Assembly (NCBI GenBank): GCA_035492775.1
Contig: DATJIW010000003.1
Coordinates: 1 to 64,000, forward strand
Reading direction: 5' to 3'
DNA from: DATJFQ01 sp035492775
GTDB taxonomy: Bacteria > Acidobacteriota > Vicinamibacteria > Vicinamibacterales > 2-12-FULL-66-21
Length of the DNA: 64,000 nt
Part shown: one piece after another, positions 16,715 through 26,732 of the stretch
How positions within the stretch are numbered: the first letter of the stretch is position 1
Layout of the letters: each line of letters starts with the position of its first letter
Made by a program: the position numbers and the translations under genes
Notes under the pieces: model-generated
The model's input: the letters and a program-made list of their open reading frames with translations, nothing else
What the model was told of the DNA's origin: nothing
Databases searched by the model: none

Positions 16715-19261
16715 GTGGAGAGCTTGTTCAGGGACATCCGGTTCGCTGCGCGCAACCTGTCGCGAACGCCCGGCCTGGCCGTCATCGTCTCGCTCTCGCT
16801 CGCGCTCGGCATCGGCGTGAACACCGCCATCTTCAGCGTGATTCGGGCGGTCCTGTTTACGAGTCTGCCGGTCCAGCATCCCGAGCGGCTCGTCCTGCTC
16901 AACTGGCACGGCGATGAATGGCCCCGCGGTCTCGACCAGAGCGGCAGCGGGGGACCGAACAATCCCGCGTATCGAGCCGCCAGCCGGTCGCTTGCGTATC
17001 CGTTTTTTCGAGAGATCGCACAGCGGAGGGACGTCTTCGACGCCGTGTTTGCGTTTGCGCCGCTCGGGTCCGACCGGCGCAACGTCACGCTGGCTGCGGA
17101 CGACAACGCCGACCGCATCGACGGCGAGATGGTGTCGGGCGATTACTTTCGCGGTCTCGGCGCTGCGCCCGCGGCAGGACGCTTGATCGCCGCCGGCGAT
17201 GAAGCAGAGGGTGCGCACGTCGCCGTCATCAGCTTTCCATATTGGAAGCGCCGCTTTGCCTCGGATCCAGCCGTCGTGGGCCGCGCGATCACCCTCAATC
17301 ACGTGCCGTTCACGATCGTCGGCGTCGCCGCGCGCGAATTCTTCGGGGTGCAGCCTGGCCGCGTTCCCGACGTCTGGGTGCCGATGCTGAACGAGCAGGC
17401 GCTCGTGCCATGGGGATTCCGCCCGCCGGACGGCAAAGACCTGCTCACCGTCCGCGGCTACTGGTGGGCGCAAGTCATGGCCCGTCTCAAACCCGGCGTC
17501 GACGCGGAACAGGCGCTCGCGGCGGTCGACGCCGCGTTTCAGGTCTTCGCGCCCGACGCGCTTCCCGAGGCCGATCGCTCAAAGCTTCCGCACATCGGAT
17601 TCGAGCCGGGCGGCGCGGGCCTCGACACGCTGCGCGGAACTTACGAACGGCCGCTTCAACTGCTCATGGCAATGGTCGCGCTCGTCCTCCTCATCGCATG
17701 CGCGAACGTCGCGGTGCTGTTGCTGGCGCGCGCGATGGCCCGCCGGCGAGAACTGGCATTGCGGCTCTCGCTGGGCGCGTCGCGCACGCGCCTCGTCCGC
17801 CAGCTGCTGACGGAAAGCCTGCTCATGGCCGCGATCGGGGGCGCGTTCGGACTGATCTGCGCCGGATGGACGGCGCGCGCGCTCTTGTTCCTCGTTCCGC
17901 CGGATCGCCGCCCGTTTGTCGATTATCAGCTCGACGGGTCCACCCTGCTGTTCGCCATCGTGGTATCGGCTGCAACGGCAATTCTGTTCGGCCTCGCCCC
18001 GGCGCTCGTCGCTACCCGTGTCGATCTGCTGCCGGCGATGAAGCAGACAGCGGCCGGTCCGGTCACGTCGGACGCGCCCGCGCAGCGAGCCTGGTCGTCT
18101 GCCTTCGTGATCGTGCAGATTGCGCTGTCGCTGGTGTTGCTCGTGGCGGCTGCGCTGTTCGTACGAACCCTCGTGAACCTTCAGCACCAGGCGCTGGGCG
18201 TGGACGACGATCGGATCCTGGTGTTCGGTATCGACGGATCGCAGAACGGGTACGAAGGGGAGCGGCTCGTCGCCCTTTACGAAACGCTGCTGCACCGGTT
18301 CGACGCCCTGCCCGGTGTCGAACGTGCCAGCGCGGCGCGCCTGCGTTTGTTCTCGGGGTGGCTGAGCAACGGCTCCGTCTCGATGCCCGGCGTGCCGCGC
18401 AAGCCGTCGATGAGCATGAACGAGAACGCCGTCGGGCCGGCATTTGCGGCCGCCAACGGGATGCGCGTGTTGGCGGGGCGTGACCTGACCTGGGGAGACA
18501 TCGAAGGCCGCCGGCACGTCGCGCTCATGACGGAAACCGCCGCCCGTTACTTCTTCGGCGACGTGAACGTCGTCGGCCGCCAATATTCGAAAACGACGAC
18601 GTTCGACGCGTCGCAGGCGTACGAAATCGTCGGCGTCGTTTCCGACGCGAAATACAGTCAGGTTCGCGGTGCGTTCCCGAGGACCGCGTACGTGCCGTTC
18701 ACCGCCATGCAGGCCGAGCTGCACGGGCTGTTCTTCGAACTCCGGACGGAAGCCGATCCGCTGGCGCTGGCAGCCTCCATCCGCTCCGCCGTGTCGTCCG
18801 TCGACTCGTCGCTGGCGCTGGTTGAGACGGATGTCATGGCGGCACAGGTGGCCGACTCGCTATGGCGCGAGCGGTTGTTCGCTCGTTTGACGACGGCATT
18901 CAGCGCGCTCGCGCTGACGCTCGCGTGCATCGGTCTCTACGGCACGATCTCGTACGGCGTGGGACGGCGACGCTCCGAACTGGCGCTGCGCATCGCGCTC
19001 GGAGCAAACCGGGGTCAGGTGCTCTGGCTCGTGCTCAGAAGGGCGTTGGTCCTCGCGGTGGCGGGGGTGGCCGCCGGCATGCCGCTCGCCCTCTGGGCAG
19101 CCAGCTTTGCCGCGTCGTTCCTGTATGGGCTGACGCCGCGCGATCCGGCGACGCTGGCTGTCAGCGCAGCCTGTCTGATCCTGGTCGCCTCGATGTCCGG
19201 ATTCCTGCCGGCGCGCCGGGCGTCGCTCGTGGATCCAGCCCGGGCGCTGAAAGGCGACTAA
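16715..19261 (+). CDS. ADOP-family permease
   Basis: 848 residues from GTG 16715, chosen because AAGGAGG ends 4 nt upstream, the best ribosome site among the ADOPs here; the frame is open to 16643. The start MESLFRDIRFAARNL leads straight into TM1. The first periplasmic domain has FFGVQPGRVPDVWVPM, and FtsX signatures are CANVAVLLLARAMARRREL (about 330-350) and RRRSELALRIALGANRG (about 755-775). There is no adjacent regulator. The next ADOP begins 31 bp downstream, suggesting co-transcription. Confidence 0.93.
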   Translation: MESLFRDIRFAARNLSRTPGLAVIVSLSLALGIGVNTAIFSVIRAVLFTSLPVQHPERLVLLNWHGDEWPRGLDQSGSGGPNNPAYRAASRSLAYPFFREIAQRRDVFDAVFAFAPLGSDRRNVTLAADDNADRIDGEMVSGDYFRGLGAAPAAGRLIAAGDEAEGAHVAVISFPYWKRRFASDPAVVGRAITLNHVPFTIVGVAAREFFGVQPGRVPDVWVPMLNEQALVPWGFRPPDGKDLLTVRGYWWAQVMARLKPGVDAEQALAAVDAAFQVFAPDALPEADRSKLPHIGFEPGGAGLDTLRGTYERPLQLLMAMVALVLLIACANVAVLLLARAMARRRELALRLSLGASRTRLVRQLLTESLLMAAIGGAFGLICAGWTARALLFLVPPDRRPFVDYQLDGSTLLFAIVVSAATAILFGLAPALVATRVDLLPAMKQTAAGPVTSDAPAQRAWSSAFVIVQIALSLVLLVAAALFVRTLVNLQHQALGVDDDRILVFGIDGSQNGYEGERLVALYETLLHRFDALPGVERASAARLRLFSGWLSNGSVSMPGVPRKPSMSMNENAVGPAFAAANGMRVLAGRDLTWGDIEGRRHVALMTETAARYFFGDVNVVGRQYSKTTTFDASQAYEIVGVVSDAKYSQVRGAFPRTAYVPFTAMQAELHGLFFELRTEADPLALAASIRSAVSSVDSSLALVETDVMAAQVADSLWRERLFARLTTAFSALALTLACIGLYGTISYGVGRRRSELALRIALGANRGQVLWLVLRRALVLAVAGVAAGMPLALWAASFAASFLYGLTPRDPATLAVSAACLILVASMSGFLPARRASLVDPARALKGD

Positions 19262-19292
19262 ACCGCGACCGGGCGATCTACGTCCAACGGTC

Positions 19293-21671
19293 ATGGCGCC
19301 GATGTCACAAGCTCTGCGTTCGCTCGTCCGTCGGCCGGCATTCTCGCTCGCCACCGTTTTCACCATTGCCTTTGGCATCGCCATTACCGCGGCCGCGTTT
19401 GCGGTGGTCGACGCCGTGCTGCTGAAGCCGCTTCCGTATCCGGCCGCCGATCGCCTGGTCAGCGTCATGGAAGCGAGCCCGACCGCTCGCCAGCGCATCA
19501 GCCTGATAGCGCCCGCGCGTCTCATCGACTGGAATCGCTCGACGACGACCTTCGACGTCATTTCCGGTTCATATGCGGAGAACGTCACGGACACCAGCGG
19601 GACGGAGCCGGAACGCCTCCAAGGCCGCCGCGTCATGCCGCGGTACTTCGACGTCTTCGGGACACGGCCGGTCATCGGCCGGACGTTTACGTCGGACGAA
19701 GAGCGGGAGGACGGACCTGCGGCGGCGATTATCAGCGAAGGGCTCTGGACACGCCGGTTCGGGCGCTCACCGGGCGCTGTGGGCCAGCGCCTGCAGATCG
19801 CCGGTGTCGGATTCACCGTCGTCGGCGTCATGCCGGCCAGCTTCGCGGCGCCATCGATCGACGTCTGGATCCCGGCGCGGCTGTCCGCGGGTCTCCTGCA
19901 GGTTCGTCAGGCACGGTTCCTCAGTGGCGTCGGACGCATGCGTCCGGGCGTGAGCGTCACGCAGGCGCGTGCGGATCTCGACGCCGTCCAGGCGGCTCTC
20001 GCAAGAACGTATCCCGCCACTGATGCCGGATGGTCGTCCGAGGTTACGCCGTTAAAGGAGCTGCGCGTTGGCGACGAACGCCGGCCGCTCGCTCTCGTGT
20101 TCGCCGCCGTCGCCCTGCTGTTTCTCGTTGCCGCCGCGAATGCCGCAGGACTGATGCTCGTGCAACTGCGCCGCCGGGCCGGCGAGCTGGCGATCCGAAG
20201 CGCGATTGGCGCATCCCGGCGTCAGGTTCTCGGCGCCGTGCTGCGCGAAGTCGCCATCATTGCGATCGCCGCCGCCGTTCTGGGCATTGCAGCCGCGATT
20301 GCTCTCGTGCGCGTCGCCGCCGCCGAATTCACGTCGATTCCACGGATTACGGAAGCCGTCGTCGACATGCGCGTCGCGGGGTTCGTCGCCGTCCTGACCG
20401 GAGCGACGGCAGTGTTGTTCGGCGTCTTGCCGGCATGGACGGCGACACGAGCCAGGACCGCTGCGCTCATCGGAAACGCCCGCGTCGCGGGCGGCTCGCA
20501 CCGGCTGCAGCGGACGCTGGTCGCCGCGCAGGTCGCGCTCGGCGTACTCCTCGCGGGCGGTGCAGGCGTGCTGGTGCGGTCGTACGCGGCGCTCAGCCAT
20601 GCGGACACCGGCTTCGATTCGAGCGGCGTTCTGACGTTCCATGTCGCCGCCCGATGGGACGAGGATCGCACGCGCGTCGCGCAGTTCCAGCAGGCGCTGC
20701 TGTCGGAACTCGGACGCCTCTCCCAGGTGCGCTCGACGGGTTTCGCGAATTTCCTGCCGTCTACTGGGGCCACCCTGCGGTATCAGGTCGTCGTCAGCGG
20801 CTTGCGCGGGACGAATCCAGACGGATCGATGAACGCCGGCGAACGCACCATCACGCCTGGGTATCTGGCAGCGCTCCGTGTTCCGCTCGTAGCGGGCCGG
20901 TGGTGCGACGATCCGGGAGTCGTTGGCCACACCACGAGGGCTGAAGCGCTGGTCAACCGCCGCTTCGTCGACACGTACGCAGCCGGCGCGAATCTGGTGG
21001 GCCGCCAATTGACGATGGGGCAGGCGGATCCCACAGTCCGCACGATCGTGGGGATCGTTGGCGACGCGGCAGAGGACGCACCGGATGTGCCGCCATCACC
21101 CTACGTGTACATGTGCTTGCCGCTCGGGGCATGGCCGGATCCCGAATATGTCGTTCGCGTCGCCGGCAATCCGGCGTCGATCGCATCGACTGTCCGCGAG
21201 ATGGTCCGCCGGCTCGATCCGGCGCGTCCTGTTTTTGCGCTTCGGCCGATGGATGCCGTGATGGCGGAGACGCTCGACCAGCCGAGGCTCAATGCGGCAT
21301 CGCTCTCGGCCTTCGCCGGTGCCGCGCTTGCGCTCGTCGCGGTCGGCTTGTATGCGCTGCTGACGCTCAGCGTGACCGAACGCCGTCGCGAGCTGGGCGT
21401 ACGGCTCGCGCTTGGCGCCACCGGCGCCGGATTGATGCGCACCGTCCTCGTCGAGGCCGCCCGACTGGTCGCGTTTGGATTGGCTGCGGGGCTGTTGCTG
21501 CTGGCGATCTCCGGGCGCTTCCTGCAGGCGATCGTGTTCGGCGTCACACCGCATGATCCGATCGCGCTCGCGGCCGGCATCGCGATCCTCCTGCTCGTGA
21601 CGCTCGCCGCCGCGGCGGTGCCGCTCCGCCGAGCAGCGAGCGTCGATCCGATTGAGGCGCTGAGGCTGTAG
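19293..21671 (+). CDS. ADOP-family permease
   Basis: 792 residues, no prefix (TM1 about 18-40). FtsX signatures are AANAAGLMLVQLRRR with RSAIGASRRQV in the middle and RRRELGVRLALGATGAGL near the C-terminus. The middle signature starts AANAAG instead of the CANVAN common in its neighbours, and SAIGAS replaces LALGA, so this is one of the more diverged copies. An ATG at 19302 (MSQALRSL) is an alternative start. It lies 31 bp after the previous ADOP. Convergent with the DinB-like gene. Confidence 0.92.
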   Translation: MAPMSQALRSLVRRPAFSLATVFTIAFGIAITAAAFAVVDAVLLKPLPYPAADRLVSVMEASPTARQRISLIAPARLIDWNRSTTTFDVISGSYAENVTDTSGTEPERLQGRRVMPRYFDVFGTRPVIGRTFTSDEEREDGPAAAIISEGLWTRRFGRSPGAVGQRLQIAGVGFTVVGVMPASFAAPSIDVWIPARLSAGLLQVRQARFLSGVGRMRPGVSVTQARADLDAVQAALARTYPATDAGWSSEVTPLKELRVGDERRPLALVFAAVALLFLVAAANAAGLMLVQLRRRAGELAIRSAIGASRRQVLGAVLREVAIIAIAAAVLGIAAAIALVRVAAAEFTSIPRITEAVVDMRVAGFVAVLTGATAVLFGVLPAWTATRARTAALIGNARVAGGSHRLQRTLVAAQVALGVLLAGGAGVLVRSYAALSHADTGFDSSGVLTFHVAARWDEDRTRVAQFQQALLSELGRLSQVRSTGFANFLPSTGATLRYQVVVSGLRGTNPDGSMNAGERTITPGYLAALRVPLVAGRWCDDPGVVGHTTRAEALVNRRFVDTYAAGANLVGRQLTMGQADPTVRTIVGIVGDAAEDAPDVPPSPYVYMCLPLGAWPDPEYVVRVAGNPASIASTVREMVRRLDPARPVFALRPMDAVMAETLDQPRLNAASLSAFAGAALALVAVGLYALLTLSVTERRRELGVRLALGATGAGLMRTVLVEAARLVAFGLAAGLLLLAISGRFLQAIVFGVTPHDPIALAAGIAILLLVTLAAAAVPLRRAASVDPIEALRL

Positions 21672-21683
21672 CAGAGATCTCCG

Positions 21684-22250
21684 CTACTCTTTGCCGTCTT
21701 TCTTCGCCGCGTTCTGCTTCTCGGTCGTCGGCGGGACGATCCCCTTGAGGCGCAGGTAGACGGCCATCGTGCCGTACATCTCGTTGCCGTGCGAGTTCGT
21801 GCTGGTGAGCACGAGTCCCTTCGCGACGGTGTTCGGACCGGCCTTGAACATCTCCGTCAACGTCTGATCGCTCAGCGTCTGCAGGATCGGGTCGCAGTAG
21901 TCCGTCGAGGCCTTGAGCAGTGCGATCTCGTCGGCCTTGCTTCGCGCCGCGTCTTCCTTCTCGTCGTGTTTCGGGTCGGGTTCCCCTTTGAGCGCGGCGC
22001 ACGAACCGAACTGGCTGAGCGCCACGTGGGCGACGAGCTGTCCGAACGGACGGATCTCCGGTGTGGGGCGGAACGAATAGTCTGCGTCCGGCATCTTCTC
22101 GGCGGCGGCCAGCAGGTTCGCCTGGAGCGTGTGATAGCCGCGGAGCAGGTTGCCCGACAGCGTGAACGTCTGGCCGGCCGGTGGCGCCTGGGCGCCGGTC
22201 TGGCTGGTGATGACGGCGAGCATCATCGCAACGCGTAATGCAGTGAACAT
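21684..22250 (-). CDS. Exported DinB-like protein
   Basis: 188 residues with an N-terminal signal peptide (MFTALRVAMMLAVITSQTGAQA) and a DinB/YfiT-type four-helix fold: GYHTLQANLLAAAEKMPDADYSF, GQLVAHVALSQ, and HGNEMYGTMAVYLRLKGIVPP at the end. DinB-fold proteins bind a divalent metal through three His and include thiol transferases; exported versions of unknown function are common in Acidobacteriota. ATG 22250 has GGAGG 5 nt upstream; the longer frame upstream is spurious. Divergent from the LytS-like gene. Confidence 0.85.
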   Translation of the reverse strand: MFTALRVAMMLAVITSQTGAQAPPAGQTFTLSGNLLRGYHTLQANLLAAAEKMPDADYSFRPTPEIRPFGQLVAHVALSQFGSCAALKGEPDPKHDEKEDAARSKADEIALLKASTDYCDPILQTLSDQTLTEMFKAGPNTVAKGLVLTSTNSHGNEMYGTMAVYLRLKGIVPPTTEKQNAAKKDGKE

Positions 22251-22280
22251 GTACCCTCCAGCATTTGATCTTGCCGTCCC

Positions 22281-22311
22281 AAGGATCCGATTGTTTGATC
22301 CTCGGATCCTT
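22281..22311. repeat. 10-bp inverted repeat between divergent genes
   Basis: AAGGATCCGA at 22281-22290 and TCGGATCCTT at 22302-22311, with an 11-nt spacer, between the divergent DinB-like and LytS-like genes. An operator for a dimeric regulator, or a short hairpin in the leader of either gene, are both possible. Confidence 0.45.
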
Positions 22312-22404
22312 GCCATGTCGCGGACCGCGCCGAGCGTGCAGCGAAGCGCTTCGCGGGAGGGACGGGGCAGGCCGGGCCTACGGTAAGCTACGGGACGGCT
22401 CACC

Positions 22405-23481
22405 ATGGTGAGGACGAGGGACGCGGCCGGTGCCGTCGCGGTGTTCTGGGTGTTCGTTGCGCTGCTGTATTCAGGACAGCTGTGGTGGCTGTCGCGGCAG
22501 CCTGGCGAGCATATCAATCTGCGGGGCGCGCTCGCGTGGCAGGCGACGTACTACGTCGTGTGGGCGCCGTTCACGCTGCTCGTGTGGCGGATAACGAACG
22601 GCTGGCTCCCGGAACGATTCGGGTGGCCGCGTTTTCTCGCACGGCACGCCGCCGTCTGCGCGGTGATTGCGATTGCTCACCTGACCGTGACGACGGTGGT
22701 CGCGTTCCTGCTGGCGCCCCCGCGGGCGAACGAGAGCATCGCGGCGATGCTGCCGGGGCAGATCCTGTCTCGGCTGCACCTGCAGATCCTGACCTACACG
22801 GCCATCGCCGGGCTCGGCGCCGCGCTGACACTGCAGGCGCAGTACCGCGACCGTCAGCTCGCCGCGGCGCGGCTCGAGGCGGAACTGGGCGCGGCCAGGC
22901 TGGACGCGTTGCGCGTGCAGCTGCAGCCGCATTTCCTCTTCAACAGTCTGCACAGCATCGCGTCGCTGGCACGCGCGGGCGACAACGCCGGCGTCGTCCG
23001 GTTGATCGCCGGCTTCAGCGATCTGCTGCGTCACCTGCTGGATACGACCGATCGTCACCTCACGCTGCGCGACGAATTGACCCTCGTCGAGCGGTATCTC
23101 GAGATCCAGCGCGTCCGGTTTGCCGATCGTCTGCAGGCGACGATCGAACTGGCGCCGGATGCCGCCGATGCGCGCGTGCCTCTGCTCATCGTCCAGCCGC
23201 TCGTCGAGAACGCGCTGCGGCACGGGCTCGCACCGCGCATCGATCCGGGGACGCTGCACGTGCGCGCCGCCCGCGACAACGGCTGGACGCGGATCGATGT
23301 GGAGGATTCTGGCGTCGGGCTTCCGCCGGGTTGGACGCTGGACGCCGCGACGGGGACCGGCCTTCGCAATCTGTCGTCGCGGCTGGCCGCAGAATTCGGT
23401 ACTGCGTGTGCGCTGGAAATCGAGCCGCGTGCGGGAGGCGGCGTGCGGGCGTCGGTGCGCATTCCATTCGTGTCGGCCTGA
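22405..23481 (+). CDS. LytS/YehU-type sensor histidine kinase
   Basis: 358 residues: four hydrophobic helices in the first 145 residues, a coiled linker, then the His_kinase motif LQPHFLFNSLHS (His176) and a HATPase domain with N-box VENALRHGL and GTGLRNL. Kinases of this type pair with LytTR regulators and often respond to envelope or peptide signals. Its stop codon overlaps the ATG of the regulator (TGATG), and an ADOP gene follows that, so the three form a sensor-regulator-permease unit. Confidence 0.93.
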   Translation: MVRTRDAAGAVAVFWVFVALLYSGQLWWLSRQPGEHINLRGALAWQATYYVVWAPFTLLVWRITNGWLPERFGWPRFLARHAAVCAVIAIAHLTVTTVVAFLLAPPRANESIAAMLPGQILSRLHLQILTYTAIAGLGAALTLQAQYRDRQLAAARLEAELGAARLDALRVQLQPHFLFNSLHSIASLARAGDNAGVVRLIAGFSDLLRHLLDTTDRHLTLRDELTLVERYLEIQRVRFADRLQATIELAPDAADARVPLLIVQPLVENALRHGLAPRIDPGTLHVRAARDNGWTRIDVEDSGVGLPPGWTLDAATGTGLRNLSSRLAAEFGTACALEIEPRAGGGVRASVRIPFVSA

Positions 23482-24263
23482 TGAGCCAGCTCTGGCGGGC
23501 ACTCATCGTGGATGACGAGCCGCCGGCGCGCGAATCGCTGCGCCTGCTGCTCGACCTGGCTCCTGATTTCCGCGTCGCCGGCGAATGCGGGAACGGAGAA
23601 GACGCGCTCGAGGGCATCCTTGCGCTCCGGCCGGACGTGTTGTTTCTCGACGTGCAGATGCCGGGGATGGACGGCTTCGAGGTGCTCCGGCGCGCCGGCC
23701 CGGCGACGGTTCCGGCACTCGTGTTCGTGACCGCATTCGATCGGTACGCCCTCCAGGCGTTCGAGCAGCATGCCCTCGACTATCTCCTCAAACCGTTTTC
23801 TGATGAACGCTTTTCGGCCGTTCTCGACAAGGTGCGGCTGCGCTTGTCGGAGCGGCGGCTCGCGGGCCTGAGCGGCCAGCTGCAGCGGTTGCTCGACGCG
23901 CATCAGCGTGGGGCGCCCCTCGTCGTGCGCGACGGCAGCCGGACGGTCGTGGTCCCACTCGATGACATCGTCTGGATCGAGGCCGAAGACTATTGCGTTC
24001 GGATTCATCTCTCCGGACGAAGCGTGCTCGTCCGCGAGTCACTGCGAACGCTCGAGCAGCGGCTCGATCGCGCACGCTTTGCCCGCGTGCACCGTTCGGC
24101 GATCGCGAACGTCGAGTGCATCCGCGAGCTGTCGCCGCTGGCCTCCGGCGATCAGCGGCTGGTGATGAGCAATGGGACGGAACTTCGTGCCAGCCGCACC
24201 CACCGCGCCGAATTGTTGAAAAAGTTGAAGGGCGGCCACCCGTTCGACGAGTCTCCCGTCTAA
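23481..24263 (+). CDS. LytTR-family response regulator
   Basis: 260 residues. A receiver domain carries acidic residues DDE (11-13), phospho-acceptor Asp57 (FLDVQMPGMDGFE) and LKPF. A C-terminal LytTR DNA-binding domain follows (DDIVWIEAEDYCVRIH, RVHRSAIANVECIREL, RTHRAELLKKL). LytTR proteins bind tandem direct repeats upstream of targets. The gene ends 21 nt before the ADOP at 24285, which is the obvious candidate target and co-transcribed partner. Confidence 0.95.
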   Translation: MSQLWRALIVDDEPPARESLRLLLDLAPDFRVAGECGNGEDALEGILALRPDVLFLDVQMPGMDGFEVLRRAGPATVPALVFVTAFDRYALQAFEQHALDYLLKPFSDERFSAVLDKVRLRLSERRLAGLSGQLQRLLDAHQRGAPLVVRDGSRTVVVPLDDIVWIEAEDYCVRIHLSGRSVLVRESLRTLEQRLDRARFARVHRSAIANVECIRELSPLASGDQRLVMSNGTELRASRTHRAELLKKLKGGHPFDESPV

Positions 24264-24284
24264 GGAACAGAACGGAGGTCGGGG

Positions 24285-26666
24285 ATGGCGAAGCTCGGTC
24301 AGGACATCCGGTACGCCCTGCGATCGGCGATTCGGCAGAAATACGTCAGTCTCATGGCAACCCTGGCGTTCGCGCTGGGCATCGGAATCACCACCGCCGT
24401 CTTCAGCATCTACAGCGGTGTGCTGCTCACGCCGCTGCCGTACCCTCAACCCGAACAGCTCGTCAGGGTCTACGATACGCAGCCCGCGTGTGCCACCTGC
24501 CCGGCGTCCTTCCCGAAATACATCGACTGGAAAGAGCGGAACCACGTCTTCTCGGCGATCGGCGGGTCGATGAACGCCTCGTTCGTGATGACGGGAAAAG
24601 GCCAGCCGGAACAGGTTACCGGTGTGGCCACGACGGCCTCGCTGCACGACGTGTTCGGCGTAGACCCGATGCTCGGCCGGTGGTACACCCCGCAGGAAGA
24701 CCAGCCGGGCGGACCAAAGGTCGTCGTGCTGAGCTATCCGTTCTGGATGAAGGAGTTCAGCGGGGATCGAACGATCGTGGGGCAGAAGGTCGTCTTCGAC
24801 GGGGATCCCTACGACGTCATCGGCGTGATGCCTGATGGCTTCAACCATCGGAACAGCGACGTGTTCGTCCCGCTGCAGCGAAAGCTCGACCCGTCGACCC
24901 GCGGCAACCATTTCCTCGTGACCTATGCCCGGTTGAAGCCCGGAGTCACCGTCGAGCGGGCGGCGACGGAGATGCGCGCGTTGGGCGTCGACCTCGCCAG
25001 GGAGTTCGGGACCAATCACGGCATCGATGTCCAGTCGTACTACGAGGCGATCGTCGGCAACATCCGCGGCTCGCTGCAGGTGCTCCTCGGAGCGGTGCTC
25101 ATGGTGCTGCTCATCGCCTGCGCGAACGTCGCGAACCTGCTGCTCGCCTCCGGCTTTGCGCGGCGCCGCGAGATCGCGATCCGGCTGGCGCTTGGCGCGA
25201 ACCACGCCGACGTCGCAAGGCAGCTCACGTGCGAGGCGCTGCTGCTCGCGATCGCCGGCGGTACGATCGGCGTGCTGCTCGCGACGTGGACGGTCCGCGT
25301 GTTCCTTTCGCTGTCGACGGACTCGCTTCCCCGCGCGACGTCCGTTCACGTCGACGCCCGCGTCCTGGCATTTTCGGCAGTCCTCTCGGTCGGAGTGGGC
25401 ATCGTCTGCGGGCTGTGGCCCCTCGTGCGCTTGCGCCTGGCGACGCTCACGTCGGCGATCCGCGAGGCCGATGTCCGGACGTCCACCGGCGCGACGACAT
25501 TCGGCAATGGCGTGGTGATTGCGGAAACGGCGATTGCGTTCGCGCTGCTCGTCGGCGCGGGGCTCCTGGCGAAGAACCTGCTGCTGCTCGAACATCGCGA
25601 CGCAGGCGTCAATCCCGATCACGTGATTGCGTTCGACATCGCTCCCGCCGGACCTCGTTACAAGGATCCGGCGGCGGCCGGCGCGCTCTACCGCTCGATC
25701 TACGAGCGATTGAAGACCGTCGGCGGCGTCCAGTCCGTCGGTCTCATCAGTCACCTGCCGATGTTTGCCGGCGGCTGGAACGGCGAGATGACACGGGCAG
25801 GCGGAAATCCATGGGATGCACGGTCGAACCCCCTGGTCGAGTACCGATGGCTGTACGGAGACTATCTGAAGGCGCTCGGGATTCCGCTGCTCCGGGGACG
25901 CCTGCTGGATCAGCGCGATGGGACGGGCAGCAACACCGTGTTGATCAATCAGGCGATGGCGGACAAGTTCTGGCCGGGCCAGGACCCCATCGGACAGCGA
26001 TTCGGCCAGGGCAGCGACGTCTCGAAGTACTACCAGGTCGTTGGTGTGGTGGGGAACGTGCGGTCGCGTGGCCTTGCCTCGACGACCCCCTATGAATTCT
26101 TCCGGACGACGGACGAATCACCGTTCGGCTTCATGACCGTCGTCATCCGATCGACGGGTATCGATCCGGCCGCGCTCGTTCCGAGCGCCCGGGCGATTGT
26201 GACCAGCCTCGATCCGCAGCTGCCCATCACGCACGTGCAGACGATGGATGCGGTCATCAGCGCATCGGTGGGTCAGCCGCGGCTGCTGTCGGCGCTCACA
26301 GGCGTGTTTGGCGCGTTGGCCGGTGTGCTCGCGATGGTCGGGATCTACGGCGTGACGTCGTACAACGTGCGGCGGCAGCGGCGCGAGCATGGCATCCGGC
26401 TCGCGCTGGGCGCCCATCCGGCGGTCGTCCAGCGGCTCATCGTGCGTCGAGGCGCGGTCGCCGCGCTGGCAGGGATCGCGCTCGGCCTCCTGGGTTCACT
26501 GCTCCTCACGCGCACGCTGCAATCGATGCTCAACGACGTCAAGCCGACCGATCCCGGCGTGTATGCCGGCATGGCCGCGCTCGTGCTGCTCGTGTCGCTG
26601 CTCGCCTGCTACGCTCCGGCGCGCTGGGCCGGAAAAGTCGACCCGGCGGCGGTCTTGCGCGATTGA
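24285..26666 (+). CDS. ADOP-family permease, linked to LytS/LytTR pair
   Basis: 793 residues, no prefix, GGAGG ribosome site 7 nt before the ATG. The first periplasmic domain contains three cysteines in a short span (QPACATCPASFP, about residue 65), unusual among the copies here and possibly disulphide-forming. FtsX signatures are CANVANLLLASGFARRREI and RRQRREHGIRLALGAH. It directly follows the LytTR regulator on the same strand and is followed by a PadR-ADOP pair. Confidence 0.93.
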   Translation: MAKLGQDIRYALRSAIRQKYVSLMATLAFALGIGITTAVFSIYSGVLLTPLPYPQPEQLVRVYDTQPACATCPASFPKYIDWKERNHVFSAIGGSMNASFVMTGKGQPEQVTGVATTASLHDVFGVDPMLGRWYTPQEDQPGGPKVVVLSYPFWMKEFSGDRTIVGQKVVFDGDPYDVIGVMPDGFNHRNSDVFVPLQRKLDPSTRGNHFLVTYARLKPGVTVERAATEMRALGVDLAREFGTNHGIDVQSYYEAIVGNIRGSLQVLLGAVLMVLLIACANVANLLLASGFARRREIAIRLALGANHADVARQLTCEALLLAIAGGTIGVLLATWTVRVFLSLSTDSLPRATSVHVDARVLAFSAVLSVGVGIVCGLWPLVRLRLATLTSAIREADVRTSTGATTFGNGVVIAETAIAFALLVGAGLLAKNLLLLEHRDAGVNPDHVIAFDIAPAGPRYKDPAAAGALYRSIYERLKTVGGVQSVGLISHLPMFAGGWNGEMTRAGGNPWDARSNPLVEYRWLYGDYLKALGIPLLRGRLLDQRDGTGSNTVLINQAMADKFWPGQDPIGQRFGQGSDVSKYYQVVGVVGNVRSRGLASTTPYEFFRTTDESPFGFMTVVIRSTGIDPAALVPSARAIVTSLDPQLPITHVQTMDAVISASVGQPRLLSALTGVFGALAGVLAMVGIYGVTSYNVRRQRREHGIRLALGAHPAVVQRLIVRRGAVAALAGIALGLLGSLLLTRTLQSMLNDVKPTDPGVYAGMAALVLLVSLLACYAPARWAGKVDPAAVLRD

Positions 26667-26674
26667 CGGTCATC

Positions 26675-26730
26675 GCACATCGGACATCGAAAACATCATC
26701 CGATGATCGATGTGCGATGTCCGATTTGAC
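26675..26730. repeat. Heptad-based repeat in both orientations
   Basis: gcacatc and ggacatc (26675-26688) are followed, after a short spacer, by gatgatc, gatgtgc and gatgtcc (26702-26722), which are related units on the opposite strand. CGGACATCG (26681-26689) can pair with CGATGTCCG (26715-26723). It lies between the ADOP stop and the PadR gene. Confidence 0.7.
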
Positions 26731-26732
26731 AT

